From Roseospira navarrensis (lineage in GTDB: Bacteria > Pseudomonadota > Alphaproteobacteria > Rhodospirillales > Rhodospirillaceae), in assembly GCF_009601025.1 (NCBI RefSeq), contig NZ_WIVE01000011.1, positions 1 through 64,000 of the forward strand: DNA of 64,000 nt. The letters are read 5' to 3'. Shown here piece by piece: positions 46,530 to 55,657 of the stretch. The notes under the pieces were generated by a model, which was not told where the DNA came from, did not search any database, and worked only from the letters and a program-made list of their open reading frames with translations. The translations under genes and the position numbers were made by a program. Position 1 is the stretch's first letter. Every line of letters starts with the position of its first letter.

Positions 46530-47178
46530 GCAGGGTCGTCCGGTCGTCGAAGGCCCGCACGCGCGGCGCGCCCCAGGTCGCCGGCGGTGTGGGCAGGGCG
46601 CCCCGGGCCACGTCGGTGCCCTCGCCCGGTCCGAGCTCGACCGTCGCACCCGCCGCCGCCGGGGCCCGCGCGGTCACCCCGACCCGGCCACTGAGCGTGA
46701 CCACGGCGGTATTGAGCGCCGAAGCCTCCACGATGAATTCGGTGTTGCGGGCGGAGGCCACGGCCGTGCGGCTCTGCACCTCGAAGCGGTCCCAGGGGTC
46801 TCCCGGCTCCAGGCTGGCGCGGAAAATCCCCGCCAGCATGTCGAAGACACCGCGATCCTCGGCCCCCCGGGCATAGTCGGCGACGGTCACCCGGCTGCCG
46901 GGGCCGGCGGTCAGCGTGCCGCCGCCCTGCAGGGCGATGACCACCTTGCCGGCCTCGCCGGTCACCACCTGATCGCCGACCAGCACCGGATCGTCCGGCG
47001 CCAGCCGTGCGGAAACCCCGCCACGGATCACGGCGACGGCCCCGGAGGTGGCCTCCACCCGGCCGGCGGCGGCGTCCTCCTGCGCCCCAGCCGACCCGGG
47101 CGCGCCGGCCACCAGGGCAAGCGCGAGGCTCAGAACGGCCAGCAGGCCCGTGGGCCGCGCGGCGATGACACGAAACAT
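46525..47178 (-). CDS. FecR domain protein, exported
   Basis: A 217-residue protein with a signal peptide (LLAVLSLALALVAGAPGSAGA). The body is a FecR domain: LAPDDPVLVGDQVVTGEAGKV, LQGGGTLTAGPGSRVTV, FEVQSRTAVASARNTEFIVE and VVTLSGRVGV. Unlike FecR anti-sigma regulators, no sigma factor is adjacent; instead the next gene is a CHASE2 cyclase, a pairing seen in several proteobacteria. The domain may bind ligand or peptidoglycan-associated material in the periplasm and signal to CHASE2, which is inference. Confidence 0.9.
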   Translation of the reverse strand: MFRVIAARPTGLLAVLSLALALVAGAPGSAGAQEDAAAGRVEATSGAVAVIRGGVSARLAPDDPVLVGDQVVTGEAGKVVIALQGGGTLTAGPGSRVTVADYARGAEDRGVFDMLAGIFRASLEPGDPWDRFEVQSRTAVASARNTEFIVEASALNTAVVTLSGRVGVTARAPAAAGATVELGPGEGTDVARGALPTPPATWGAPRVRAFDDRTTLP

Positions 47179-47307
47179 GGCCGGTCTCCCCCTCCCCGAT
47201 CCGCCGGCGCGCGGTCCGCGGATCGGACCGCCAAGCCATTGCGAAGACGAAGCGAAAGCGTAGCGGCGGCCGGGTCGGCAATCAACGCCGAGGCATGCGG
47301 CCCCCAG

Positions 47308-47391
47308 GGCAATCGGGTGAAAGGACGCGTGATCGCAAGGACGTGGCCTACGAGGTCTCGCATTTCGCCAAACGCGCCTTCACCCGATTGC
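47308..47391. repeat. Inverted repeat upstream of uvrB
   Basis: Arms GCAATCGGGTGAA-AGG-ACGCG (47309-47329) and CGCG-CC-TTCACCCGATTGC (47373-47391) face each other across about 43 bases, 50 bp before the uvrB start. Possibly an operator or a stable 5' mRNA stem. No GTTC-N7-GTTC LexA box is seen in this region. Confidence 0.6.
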
Positions 47392-47440
47392 ATGGATGCG
47401 GCCCCTTGGCCGGGCCCTCCCGGGGGCCTATCTTCCCGAC

Positions 47441-49636
47441 ATGAGCACCAGCGCCGCCCCCCTCCTGCTTCCCGTCTACGAGCGTCAGCCCGCCGGCCCT
47501 CGCGCGGCGTTCCGGCTTGCCTCGGACTACGTGCCGGCGGGCGACCAGCCCACCGCCATCACCGAGTTGAGCGGCGGCCTGACCCAGGGCGAGCGCGATC
47601 AGGTGCTGTTGGGCGTGACCGGCTCCGGCAAGACCTTCACCATGGCCAAGGTGATCGAGGCGGCGGGCCGCCCCGCCCTGGTCATGGCCCCGAACAAGAC
47701 GCTGGCCGCGCAGTTGTATGGCGAGATGAAGCAGTTCTTCCCCGAGAATGCGGTGGAATACTTCGTCTCGTATTACGACTATTACCAGCCCGAGGCCTAC
47801 GTCCCGAGGACGGACACCTATATCGAAAAAGACTCCAGCATCAACGAACAGATCGACCGCATGCGCCACGCCGCCACCCGGGCGCTGCTGGAGCGCCGCG
47901 ACGTCATCATCGTGGCCTCGGTCTCGTGCATCTACGGTATCGGCGCGGTCGAGTCGTATTCGCGCATGGTCATCGGCCTGCGCAAGGGCCAGGAGATCGA
48001 CCGCGACGCCCTGCTGAAGGGGCTGGTCGAGCTGCAGTACACCCGCAACGACATCGCCTTTACGCGCGGCACCTTCCGCGCCCGGGGCGACGTCATCGAG
48101 ATCTTCCCGGCGCACTACGAGGACCGGGCGTGGCGGCTGTCGCTGTTCGGCGAGGAAATCGAGGACATCGCCGAGTTCGACCCGCTGACCGGCGCGCGCA
48201 CGGGCGGTCTGGGGGAGATCACGGTCTATCCCGCCAGCCACTATGTGACGCCGCGCCCGGCGCTGTCGCAGGCGGTCAAGTCCATCAAGGCGGAACTGAA
48301 GGAGCAACTGGCGGCGCTGCACGAGGCCGGCAAGCTGCTGGAAGCCCAGCGCCTGGAACAGCGCACCACCTTTGATCTGGAGATGATCGAGACCACCGGG
48401 CACTGCAAGAGCATCGAGAATTACTCCCGCCACCTGACCGGCCGCCCGGCCGGCGCGCCGCCGCCCACCCTGTTCGAGTACCTGCCCGAGGACGCGCTGC
48501 TGTTCGTGGACGAAAGCCACGTCACGGTTCCGCAGGTCGGCGGCATGTTCAAGGGCGACTTCCAGCGCAAGAGCACGCTCGCGGAATACGGCTTCCGGCT
48601 GCCGTCGTGCATCGACAACCGGCCGCTGAAGTTCGAGGAATGGAACGCCATGCGGCCGCCCTCGGTCTACGTCTCGGCCACCCCGGGACCGTGGGAACTG
48701 GAGCGCACCGGTGGCGTGTTCGCCGAACAGGTCATCCGCCCGACCGGCCTGATCGACCCCGTGTGCATCGTCCGCCCGGTCGAGCATCAGGTGGACGACC
48801 TGCTGTCCGAGGTGCGCCAGTGCGCCGCCAAGGGGCAGCGCGTCCTTGTGACCACGCTGACCAAGCGCATGGCCGAGGACCTGACGGAATACCTTGCCGA
48901 GCAGGGCATCCGGGTGCGCTACATGCACTCGGACGTGGATACCCTGGAGCGAATCGAGATCATCCGCGATCTGCGAATCGGGGCCTTCGACGTGCTGGTG
49001 GGCATCAACCTGCTGCGCGAGGGCCTGGACATCCCGGAATGCGCCCTGGTCGCCATCCTGGACGCGGACAAGGAGGGCTTCCTGCGCTCCAAGACCTCGC
49101 TGGTGCAGACCATCGGGCGCGCCGCCCGCAACGTGGACGGCCGCGTGCTGCTTTACGCCGACAGGATCACCGACAGCCTGCGCTACGCCATCGACGAGAC
49201 CAACCGGCGGCGCGAGAAGCAGCAGGCCTACAACGCCGAACACGGCATCACGCCGGCCAGCGTGCGGGCGCGCATCTCCGACGTGCTGGAGAGTGTCCAC
49301 GAAAAGGACTACGTGACCGTGCAGGCCGGCATGGCCGAGGACCAGCAGCTCATCGGCCACAATCTGCGGTCCTATCTCGCGGACCTGGACAAGAAGATGC
49401 GGGCCGCCGCCGCCGACCTGGAGTTCGAGGAGGCCGCGCGCCTGCGCGACGAGATCCAGCGCCTGGAGGCCATGGAACTGGGCGTGGCCGGCGCGGACGA
49501 GGGCCAGGGCGCGAATCCGCTGCTCGCCTCGGTCAGACGGGCGGAAGCCGAGAAGACGCGGGCCGGCGGCGACGGCGGCAAGCCGAAGAAGCGCCGCACC
49601 AAGGGCCCCGTCAAGACCGGCCGGCCGGCGCGGTAA
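47441..49636 (+). CDS. uvrB: Excinuclease ABC subunit B
   Basis: The 731-residue damage-verification helicase of nucleotide excision repair. Walker [11 protein letters not shown] (about 48), the beta-hairpin [21 protein letters not shown] (about 105) that inserts into DNA, VDESHVT (about 356), helicase motif [13 protein letters not shown] (about 557) and a C-terminal UVR motif ([17 protein letters not shown], about 655) that contacts UvrC are all present. ATG 47441 is used because [14 protein letters not shown] then leads into the conserved [14 protein letters not shown]. No LexA box of the alphaproteobacterial type is seen upstream. Confidence 0.97.
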   Translation: MSTSAAPLLLPVYERQPAGPRAAFRLASDYVPAGDQPTAITELSGGLTQGERDQVLLGVTGSGKTFTMAKVIEAAGRPALVMAPNKTLAAQLYGEMKQFFPENAVEYFVSYYDYYQPEAYVPRTDTYIEKDSSINEQIDRMRHAATRALLERRDVIIVASVSCIYGIGAVESYSRMVIGLRKGQEIDRDALLKGLVELQYTRNDIAFTRGTFRARGDVIEIFPAHYEDRAWRLSLFGEEIEDIAEFDPLTGARTGGLGEITVYPASHYVTPRPALSQAVKSIKAELKEQLAALHEAGKLLEAQRLEQRTTFDLEMIETTGHCKSIENYSRHLTGRPAGAPPPTLFEYLPEDALLFVDESHVTVPQVGGMFKGDFQRKSTLAEYGFRLPSCIDNRPLKFEEWNAMRPPSVYVSATPGPWELERTGGVFAEQVIRPTGLIDPVCIVRPVEHQVDDLLSEVRQCAAKGQRVLVTTLTKRMAEDLTEYLAEQGIRVRYMHSDVDTLERIEIIRDLRIGAFDVLVGINLLREGLDIPECALVAILDADKEGFLRSKTSLVQTIGRAARNVDGRVLLYADRITDSLRYAIDETNRRREKQQAYNAEHGITPASVRARISDVLESVHEKDYVTVQAGMAEDQQLIGHNLRSYLADLDKKMRAAAADLEFEEAARLRDEIQRLEAMELGVAGADEGQGANPLLASVRRAEAEKTRAGGDGGKPKKRRTKGPVKTGRPAR

Positions 49637-49683
49637 CGCTCTTTCGCGCACCCTGGCCGAACGTCATATGACCTTTCACCGAA

Positions 49684-49858
49684 TTGCGACAAATTCCAAC
49701 AAACTATAGCGTTCTTGGTGTGGGCAGCCGGCTGGGGGGCAGTCGGGGGATGACTCGCCCATCAATGAGTTGGAAGGTCTTTGGTCTCCGGCTCACGCAT
49801 GCATGATGGTACCCTGAACGGGCCTGTCGTCTCCGGACGGCAGGCTCGTTTTTTTTGT
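49684..49858 (+). ncRNA. Candidate small RNA with promoter and terminator
   Basis: After uvrB lies a promoter-like pair (TTGCGA at 49684-49689 and TATAGC at 49705-49710, 15-bp spacer), then about 105 bases with possible hairpins (for example GGGCAGTC...GACTCGCCC, 49736-49765), then a strong terminator ending in eight T. The terminator lies 180 bp after uvrB and 60 bp before the next gene, so it fits a short independent transcript of about 140 bases. I cannot assign it to a known RNA family. Confidence 0.35.
49817..49858 (+). terminator. Rho-independent terminator
   Basis: AACGGGCCTGTCGTC pairs with GGACGGCAGGCTCGTT (G-U pairs included) and is followed by eight consecutive T. It is among the strongest intrinsic terminators in the window. 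Confidence 0.85.
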
Positions 49859-49915
49859 GTCGGGGCGACCGGCGCGATCCGACAGCCGCACCCCATCCGA
49901 CCCGGGAGACCCGCC

Positions 49916-50674
49916 ATGCCCCGCCGCATCCTCATCACCGGCGCGTCCAGCGGCCTGGGGGCCGCGCTGGCCGAGACCTACGCCGCGCCGGGCGTCTCCC
50001 TGGTGCTGTCGGCGCGCAACCTTGGGCGCCTGGAGCAGGTGGCCGCCCGCTGCCGCACGGCGGGGGCCACGGTGGAGGCGAACCGGCTCGACGTCACCGA
50101 CCGCGAGGCGACGGCCGCCTGGGTCAAGGCGGCCGATGCCGCCGCGCCCGTGGATCTGCTGATCGCCAATGCCGGGATCTCGGCCGGCACCGGCGGCGGC
50201 GAGGAACCGGAGGAGCAGACCCGCGACATCTTCGCGGTCAACCTGGCCGGCGTGCTCAACACCGTGCAGCCGCTGCTGCCCGCCCTGCGCACGCGCGGTC
50301 GGGGCCAGATCGCGTTGATGGCCTCGTTGGCTGGATACCGGGGCTTTCCGGGCGCGCCCGCCTACTGCGCCAGCAAGGCGGCCGTGAAGGTGTGGGGCGA
50401 GTCGCTGCGCGGCTGGCTGGCCGGGGACGGCGTGAAGGTCTCGGTCATCTGCCCCGGTTACGTCCGCACGCCCATGACCGCCGTGAACCGCTTCCCCATG
50501 CCCTTCCTGATGGACGCGGACAAGGCCGCCCGCGTCATCAAGCGGGGTCTGGCACGCAACCGGGGCCGCATCGCCTTTCCCTGGCCGCTCGCCGTCGCGG
50601 CCTGGCTGGCCGGCGCGCTGCCCGACGCCCTGACCGACCGCCTGACCCGACGCCTGCCGCGCAAAGGCGGGTAG
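49916..50674 (+). CDS. Short-chain dehydrogenase/reductase
   Basis: A 252-residue classical SDR. The cofactor motif TGASSGLGAALAE (about 8), NAGIS (about 83), catalytic Ser near LMASLAG and the YCASK pair (about 148-152) are present, so it should be active. The C-terminus is hydrophobic and Arg-rich (WPLAVAAWLAGALPDAL), suggesting membrane association as in DltE-like or acyl-modifying SDRs. The substrate is not evident. The start is preceded by GGGAGACC. Confidence 0.9.
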   Translation: MPRRILITGASSGLGAALAETYAAPGVSLVLSARNLGRLEQVAARCRTAGATVEANRLDVTDREATAAWVKAADAAAPVDLLIANAGISAGTGGGEEPEEQTRDIFAVNLAGVLNTVQPLLPALRTRGRGQIALMASLAGYRGFPGAPAYCASKAAVKVWGESLRGWLAGDGVKVSVICPGYVRTPMTAVNRFPMPFLMDADKAARVIKRGLARNRGRIAFPWPLAVAAWLAGALPDALTDRLTRRLPRKGG

Positions 50675-50848
50675 CGCCCCTGACCGAGTCGTCCCCTGGA
50701 CGTCCGCCCACACGCGTGGACGATATAGAAAGGTAAAGACAAGACGCAAACACGACCCCTGGTTGGCGCATCACTTCGAAAGACGTCCGGACTCTTGCCC
50801 GCATCAGACCCCGTCCGGGGGCATAAAACAGAGCCCCTCCATTACCCC

Positions 50849-50879
50849 TATCCACTTTGTGGATATGCTCCACTATACT
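50849..50879 (+). promoter_or_regulatory. 17-bp palindrome and -10-like box
   Basis: A perfect palindrome TATCCAC TTT GTGGATA (50849-50865) is followed nine bases later by TATACT (50874-50879). The arms also resemble DnaA boxes (TGTGGATAT is one base off the consensus). It is a probable operator for the gene at 50945. Confidence 0.5.
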
Positions 50880-50910
50880 GCCCGACGGCGGCCGCGCGCC
50901 GCCACGACAC

Positions 50911-50944
50911 GGGGGGACACGGGGGGAAACGGGGGGAAACGGGG
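50911..50944 (+). promoter_or_regulatory. Four G-tracts abutting a start codon (G-quadruplex candidate)
   Basis: Three runs of six G and one run of four G are separated by ACAC, AAAC and AAAC, and the last run touches the ATG at 50945. The run spacing fits an intramolecular G-quadruplex on the coding strand and in the mRNA, covering the ribosome-binding region. Confidence 0.7.
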
Positions 50945-51733
50945 ATGTCCCAGCAGCCAGTGAAGGTTGAAACCCAGGGGATCAGCGCAGACTGGACGCG
51001 GGCCGACGGGTCCTATGACGCCGTCCATCGCGGCCTGATGGACCATGCGGGTCTGGTCGGGCTGTTTCAGCGGATCCATGCGCTTGAGGTCCCGGAAGAG
51101 GACCGCTTCAACGATTTCTGCCCGCCACACGTGATGGCCAGCGGACCGGCGGGGTCGGTCAGCTTCGTCATGGACGGGGGCGCGATCTTCTGCGACGAGA
51201 CCGAGTGCGAGGTCACCCCGGCCGAGGCCGCCGCGCTGGCGACCGGCCGGGAGTCCATCACCGATGTCGCCCGGCGCCACGCCGGCGAAAGCGGCACGGC
51301 CTTCGTGCAGGGGCCCGACCGCGCCCGCGCCGAGGCCGAGGGCCGTCGCCCCGCCCCGCCCCGTCCGCCCATCGGCCTCGCCCGCAAGCTGCTGGGATAT
51401 ACGGTCGCGGGCGGGTTCCTGCTGGTCGGCCTCGGGACCCTGGGTGCGGGCCTGGAAGCCGGCACCGGCGACGATCTGTACGCCGCCCTGTTCATGGGCG
51501 GCCTGCTGGTTGTGGTCGGACTGCTGATCGCCTGGGCCGTCCGCAAGGCTGCCACCCATGGACGCGCCCGCCCGGCCGGGCAAACGCGAGGCGGCGGCTG
51601 GTCCGGGACGAGACGGCATGACGACCGCGATGACGATTGGGACCGGGATCGCGACCGGCGCGACGACCGGGGTGGCGACAATGACACCGACAGCGGGAGC
51701 GGCGGAGATGATGGCGGGGGCGGCGATGACTGA
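50945..51733 (+). CDS. Membrane protein of unknown function with Asp/Arg-rich tail
   Basis: A 262-residue protein. The N-terminal ~120 residues are soluble (VKVETQGISADWTRADGSYD, FNDFCPPHVMASGPAGSVSFVMDGG) with two Cys (CPP, FCDETECE). Two membrane helices follow (about 145-170 and 178-200). The C-terminal ~55 residues are a low-complexity Arg/Asp/Gly tail (DDRDDDWDRDRDRRDD). No family recognised. Its ribosome-binding region is made of G-tracts. The next gene overlaps its stop (ATGACTGA), so they are coupled. Confidence 0.75.
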   Translation: MSQQPVKVETQGISADWTRADGSYDAVHRGLMDHAGLVGLFQRIHALEVPEEDRFNDFCPPHVMASGPAGSVSFVMDGGAIFCDETECEVTPAEAAALATGRESITDVARRHAGESGTAFVQGPDRARAEAEGRRPAPPRPPIGLARKLLGYTVAGGFLLVGLGTLGAGLEAGTGDDLYAALFMGGLLVVVGLLIAWAVRKAATHGRARPAGQTRGGGWSGTRRHDDRDDDWDRDRDRRDDRGGDNDTDSGSGGDDGGGGDD

Positions 51734-52550
51734 CCGGCGCGCTGGCCTTCCGGCCGCCCTGCTGGGCCTTGGCCTGCTCTGGTCCGCCGCGGCGGCGGCC
51801 CAGACGGGCATGCCGGACGGCCGGATGAGCGAGGACCGCATGCTGGACCTGATCTTCGGTGTGCCGGAGATCGCGGCCTGGGCGGACGCGGTGCGCGCCA
51901 ACGGCAACCGGGTGGTGATCGACACCGAACAGACGGCCGACCCGGACTGTCCCGATCTCGCCTGCCTGACCTGTTTCCGGCTGATGGAGGACCTGCCCAC
52001 CCACCGCAGCTTTTTCGCCGTGGTCTGCGCCAACCCCGACACCGGCGACCTGCTGCGCTGGGACGACCCCGGGTCGGCCCCCCGGCCGTTGGCGTCGCCT
52101 GCCGGTCCGGCCCTTGAGGACACCGTCGTGCTGCCTGCCGGTCCGGCCCTTCAGGACACCGTTGTGCTGCCTGCCCGGGACCTGCTGACCCGCATGCCCG
52201 ACCGCATGACGGGCTGGTTCCACTGGGATGGGGCCGCCCGCCCCATCGTCATGGCCGTCACCTGGACGGGGCGAAGCGTGGCCCCGGACGGCATGGTGGC
52301 GTTCCGGGGGCGGGCCGACTACGTGGAGCCGACCGGCCGCCGCACCCGCGCGGATGTGCGGATGCGGGTGGACGGCACCGTCGGTGCGGTCGTGATGTGG
52401 GAGGAAAGCGGAGCCGACCAGCCCGACTTCGAAACCGACGGCCGGTTCGTCGGCACCATGGACCCGGGCTCGCTGACCATCGACGGCCATTGGCGGCACC
52501 CGACCATGGACAGCCGCGCCCGCTTCCGGCTGGAGCCGGCGGGCGGCTGA
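51726..52550 (+). CDS. Exported protein of unknown function
   Basis: A 274-residue protein with a signal peptide (LLGLGLLWSAAAAAQ). The body contains a CPDLACLTC cluster near residue 78 that could form a disulfide or bind metal, and a 39-bp exact-length tandem duplication (about 52098-52175) encoding two copies of PAGPAL-DTVVL. The C-terminal part is beta-rich with many Trp and Gly residues. No family recognised. It overlaps the upstream gene by 8 bp and is 64 bp before cbiB. Confidence 0.75.
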   Translation: MTDRRAGLPAALLGLGLLWSAAAAAQTGMPDGRMSEDRMLDLIFGVPEIAAWADAVRANGNRVVIDTEQTADPDCPDLACLTCFRLMEDLPTHRSFFAVVCANPDTGDLLRWDDPGSAPRPLASPAGPALEDTVVLPAGPALQDTVVLPARDLLTRMPDRMTGWFHWDGAARPIVMAVTWTGRSVAPDGMVAFRGRADYVEPTGRRTRADVRMRVDGTVGAVVMWEESGADQPDFETDGRFVGTMDPGSLTIDGHWRHPTMDSRARFRLEPAGG

Positions 52551-52614
52551 CCGCGCACGGACCCGCGCAACCTTCTTGCGTCCCGGGGCCGGGGGTGGGA
52601 TGGTCCCGCCCGCC

Positions 52615-53631
52615 ATGTTCCTGCTGTTCGATTACACCGGAACCGATGTCTTCGATCCGCTCGTCCTGCTGCTCGCGGCGATGCTGATCGACGCCTATCT
52701 GGGCGAGTTCGGTCCGCTCTTCCGCATCATCCCGCATCCCGTGGTCGTCATGGGCCACTGGATCGGCGTGGCCGACGCCCGGCTGAACCGCCCGTCACGC
52801 AGCCCCCGCGACCGGCGCATGCGCGGGGTCGTGACTGCGCTCGCCTTGACCGGGATATCGGCCGGGATCGGGGTCGCCGTGCAATGGTTCGCCACCGCCG
52901 CCCCGGCCGGCTGGGTGGTGGAAATGGGCCTGGTGGCGGTGCTGCTGGCCCAGAAGAGCCTGCACGACCACGTCCGGGACGTGGCGGTGGCGCTGGAGAC
53001 GCACGGCCTCGACGCCGGACGGCGCGCCATCCGTCATCTGGTGGGGCGCGACCCGGAGACCCTGGACGAGGGCGGCATCGGCCGCGCCGCCGTCGAGTCG
53101 CTGGCGGAGAACTTCTCGGACGGAGTCATTGCGCCGGTGTTCTGGTACGTGGTGTTCGGCCTGCCCGGCCTGATGGCCTACAAGATGATCAACACCCTGG
53201 ATTCCATGATCGGCCACCGGACGGAACGCCACCAGCACTTCGGCTGGGCCTCGGCCCGGCTGGACGACGCGTGGAACTGGGCGCCCGCGCGCGTTTCGGC
53301 GCTGCTGATCGTGGCGGCGTCCGCCACCCTGCGCTTCACCCGGTGGCGCGAGGCCGTGCGCATCCTGCGTCGCGACGCCCGCCGTCACCGCTCACCGAAT
53401 GCAGGATGGCCGGAGGCCGCCACCGCCGGCGCCCTCGGCCTCGCCCTGTCCGGCCCGCGCCGCTACCACGGTCGCGAAACCAGCGAACCCTGGGTGGGCG
53501 ACGGCCGCGCCCGCGTGACTCCGAAGGACATCCGCCGCGCCCTGCGCCTGTACGTGCGGGCCTGTTTCGCGGGGGGGCTGGTGGTGGCGGGCGTGCTGGT
53601 GCTGAAGGTCGCGCTGGCCGGTGCGGGTTGA
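52615..53631 (+). CDS. cbiB: Adenosylcobinamide-phosphate synthase (CbiB/CobD)
   Basis: A 338-residue membrane enzyme that attaches the aminopropanol arm to adenosylcobyric acid in cobalamin synthesis. Typical blocks: PHPVVVMGHWIGVADARLN, VAVALETHGLDAGRRAIRHLVGRD, ESLAENFSDGVIAPVFWY, YKMINTLDSMIGHRTERHQHFGWASARLDD and AGWPEAATAGALGLALSGPRRYHG. The start at 52615 has GGGATGG upstream. No other cobalamin genes are in the window. Confidence 0.95.
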   Translation: MFLLFDYTGTDVFDPLVLLLAAMLIDAYLGEFGPLFRIIPHPVVVMGHWIGVADARLNRPSRSPRDRRMRGVVTALALTGISAGIGVAVQWFATAAPAGWVVEMGLVAVLLAQKSLHDHVRDVAVALETHGLDAGRRAIRHLVGRDPETLDEGGIGRAAVESLAENFSDGVIAPVFWYVVFGLPGLMAYKMINTLDSMIGHRTERHQHFGWASARLDDAWNWAPARVSALLIVAASATLRFTRWREAVRILRRDARRHRSPNAGWPEAATAGALGLALSGPRRYHGRETSEPWVGDGRARVTPKDIRRALRLYVRACFAGGLVVAGVLVLKVALAGAG

Positions 53632-53703
53632 CGTTGAGACGTCGGCACCATCCGGGTATGGTGCCGCGCCCCTGTTCCCGCCTTTTTCCGGACACCCGCC
53701 CCC

Positions 53704-54657
53704 ATGATCGAACCCGACGCCTCCCGCCTCGACCCCGCTCTTCAGGCCGACATCGAGGCCCTGCGCGGCCAGACCGCCGAGACCAGACGGGCCACGGTCG
53801 CCGACATGGAGGCCATCCTTCATCAGCCGTTCCCGGTGCTGGATCACGGCTTCGTGCGCGTGGTGGACTACATGGGCGACGACGGCGCCGTGGTGCAGGC
53901 GGCGCGCGTCTCCTACGGGCGCGGCACCCGCCGGGTGCACGAGGATCGCGGCCTGATCCGCTACCTCATGCGGCACCGCCACACCACGCCGTTCGAGATG
54001 TGCGAGATCAAGTTCCACGTGAAGCTGCCGATCTTCGTGGCCCGGCAGTGGATCCGGCACCGCACCGCCAACGTCAACGAATACTCGGCGCGCTATTCGG
54101 TGCTGGACCGGGAGTTCTACATTCCCGCCCCCGAGCATCTGGCCGCCCAGTCCAGCGACAACCGCCAGGGCCGGGGCGCCGTGTTGTCCGGCAGCGAGGC
54201 GGCCGACGTGCTCGACATCCTGCGCGGCGACGCCATGCGCTGTTACGCCAGCTACGAACGCATGCTGGCCGAGGACGACGACGACCGCCAGGGCCTGGCC
54301 CGCGAACTGGCGCGCATGAACCTGACGCTCAACACCTATACGCAGTGGTACTGGAAGGTTGACCTGCACAACCTGATGCACTTCCTGTCCCTGCGCGCGG
54401 ACCACCATGCGCAGTACGAGATCCGCGTCTATGCCGAGATCATGCTGGACCTGATGGCCCGCTGGGTGCCGATCATCCACGAGGCGTTCCAGGATTACCG
54501 CATGGGCGGGCTGCACCTGTCGCGAGGCGCCTTGGGCGTGGTGCGCCGCTGCCTGGACGGGGAGCGCGTCACCCAGGCCGACAGCGGCCTGTCGCCGCGC
54601 GAGTGGCGGGAACTGTGGGCCGCGCTGGAGCGCCCCGCGCCGGATGCGGCCGACTGA
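53704..54657 (+). CDS. thyX: FAD-dependent thymidylate synthase
   Basis: A 317-residue flavin enzyme making dTMP from dUMP with methylenetetrahydrofolate and NADPH. The ThyX motif [15 protein letters not shown] is present (about 118-132), with flanking [24 protein letters not shown] and [19 protein letters not shown]. No thyA is seen in this window. It starts 72 bp after cbiB and is followed by an inverted-repeat element. Confidence 0.97.
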   Translation: MIEPDASRLDPALQADIEALRGQTAETRRATVADMEAILHQPFPVLDHGFVRVVDYMGDDGAVVQAARVSYGRGTRRVHEDRGLIRYLMRHRHTTPFEMCEIKFHVKLPIFVARQWIRHRTANVNEYSARYSVLDREFYIPAPEHLAAQSSDNRQGRGAVLSGSEAADVLDILRGDAMRCYASYERMLAEDDDDRQGLARELARMNLTLNTYTQWYWKVDLHNLMHFLSLRADHHAQYEIRVYAEIMLDLMARWVPIIHEAFQDYRMGGLHLSRGALGVVRRCLDGERVTQADSGLSPREWRELWAALERPAPDAAD

Positions 54658-54701
54658 TCCGGATTGGTGGAAGCGTCCGACTCTCGCCGGCCTTTTTTTG
54701 C

Positions 54702-54815
54702 GTCATCCTGAGCCGCTGACAGCGGCCAAGGATCTCGGCAAGACGGGTGACTGCGGGCCAGGGGATGCACGCCCCGGCCCGAGATCCTTCGGTCGCTCCG
54801 CTCCCTCAGGACGAC
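54702..54815. repeat. Inverted repeat of the GAGATCCTTCG...TCAGGACGAC family
   Basis: Arms GTCATCCTGAG...GGATCTCGG (54702-54738) and CCGAGATCCTTCG...CTCAGGACGAC (54779-54815) face each other across about 40 bases between convergent thyX and trmB. A seven-T run lies just before the left arm (54692-54698). Confidence 0.8.
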
Positions 54816-54843
54816 ACCCCCTCCCCCTCGCCGCGCCCCCCGC

Positions 54844-55602
54844 TCAGCGCGGGCGGCGCTGGAAGTCCAGGAAGATCGGCCGGCGCCCGTCCTCCAGCGC
54901 CTTGGTCTCGTAGCGGGTGCGGATGTGGTCGGCGGGCGGCTGGCGCCAGTCGTCGGCCCGCCGGGCCGTCCAGGCGAAGGCCGCATGGCTGCAGGCGTGC
55001 CGCAGCGTCCAGCGGATGTAGCCCATGTCGTCGCTGGCCACCCGCAACAGCCCGCCGTCCACCAGCAACCGCGCGAACACATCCAGCCGCCGGGGCGCGA
55101 TCATGCGCCGCTTGGCGTGCCGGCTCTTGGGCCAGGGGTCGGGGAACAGCACGAAGATGCGGTCCAGGCAGGCATCCGGCAGGTGCGCCAGCAGGGGCCG
55201 GATATCCTCCGGATAGACGCGCACGTTGGACAGGCCGGCCTCGTCCACGGCCGCGACCAGCTTGGCCACCCCGTATTCGAACACCTCACCCCCGATGAAC
55301 CCCACGTCAGGATGCGCCGCCGCCTGCCCGGCCAGATGCTCGCCGCCACCGAAGCCGATCTCCAGCCAGACCGCCCGCACGGGGGCCGGGAACAGCGCCT
55401 GCGGGTCCAGGGTCTGGCCGTCCTCGGGCATGGCGATGGCGAGGTCCGGCAGGCGGCTGTCCAGCACCGCGCGACGTCCGGCGCGCAGGGGTTTGCCCTT
55501 GCGGCGGCCATAGAAGCGGACGTCCTCGGTGCGGACGGAGGGTGCGGAAGCGGAAGCGCCGGCGCCGGTGTCGTCGGCGCCGGTCGGGTCAGGACCAGTC
55601 AT
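54844..55602 (-). CDS. trmB: tRNA (guanine-N7-)-methyltransferase
   Basis: A 252-residue SAM-dependent enzyme forming m7G46 in tRNA. EIGFGGGEHLAGQA is the SAM motif (about 92), FPDPWPKSRHAKRRMI (about 163) is the family signature with the catalytic Asp, and DDMGYIRWTL follows. The N-terminal ~30 residues are low-complexity Thr/Ala/Ser. ATG 55602 is taken; a GTG at 55614 is possible. It is 55 bp downstream of irr. Confidence 0.96.
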   Translation of the reverse strand: MTGPDPTGADDTGAGASASAPSVRTEDVRFYGRRKGKPLRAGRRAVLDSRLPDLAIAMPEDGQTLDPQALFPAPVRAVWLEIGFGGGEHLAGQAAAHPDVGFIGGEVFEYGVAKLVAAVDEAGLSNVRVYPEDIRPLLAHLPDACLDRIFVLFPDPWPKSRHAKRRMIAPRRLDVFARLLVDGGLLRVASDDMGYIRWTLRHACSHAAFAWTARRADDWRQPPADHIRTRYETKALEDGRRPIFLDFQRRPR

Positions 55603-55657
55603 CTCGGATGTCACGCAAGAGAGCGGGGGAAGCGGCGCACTGACGCGCCGCCCGGCG

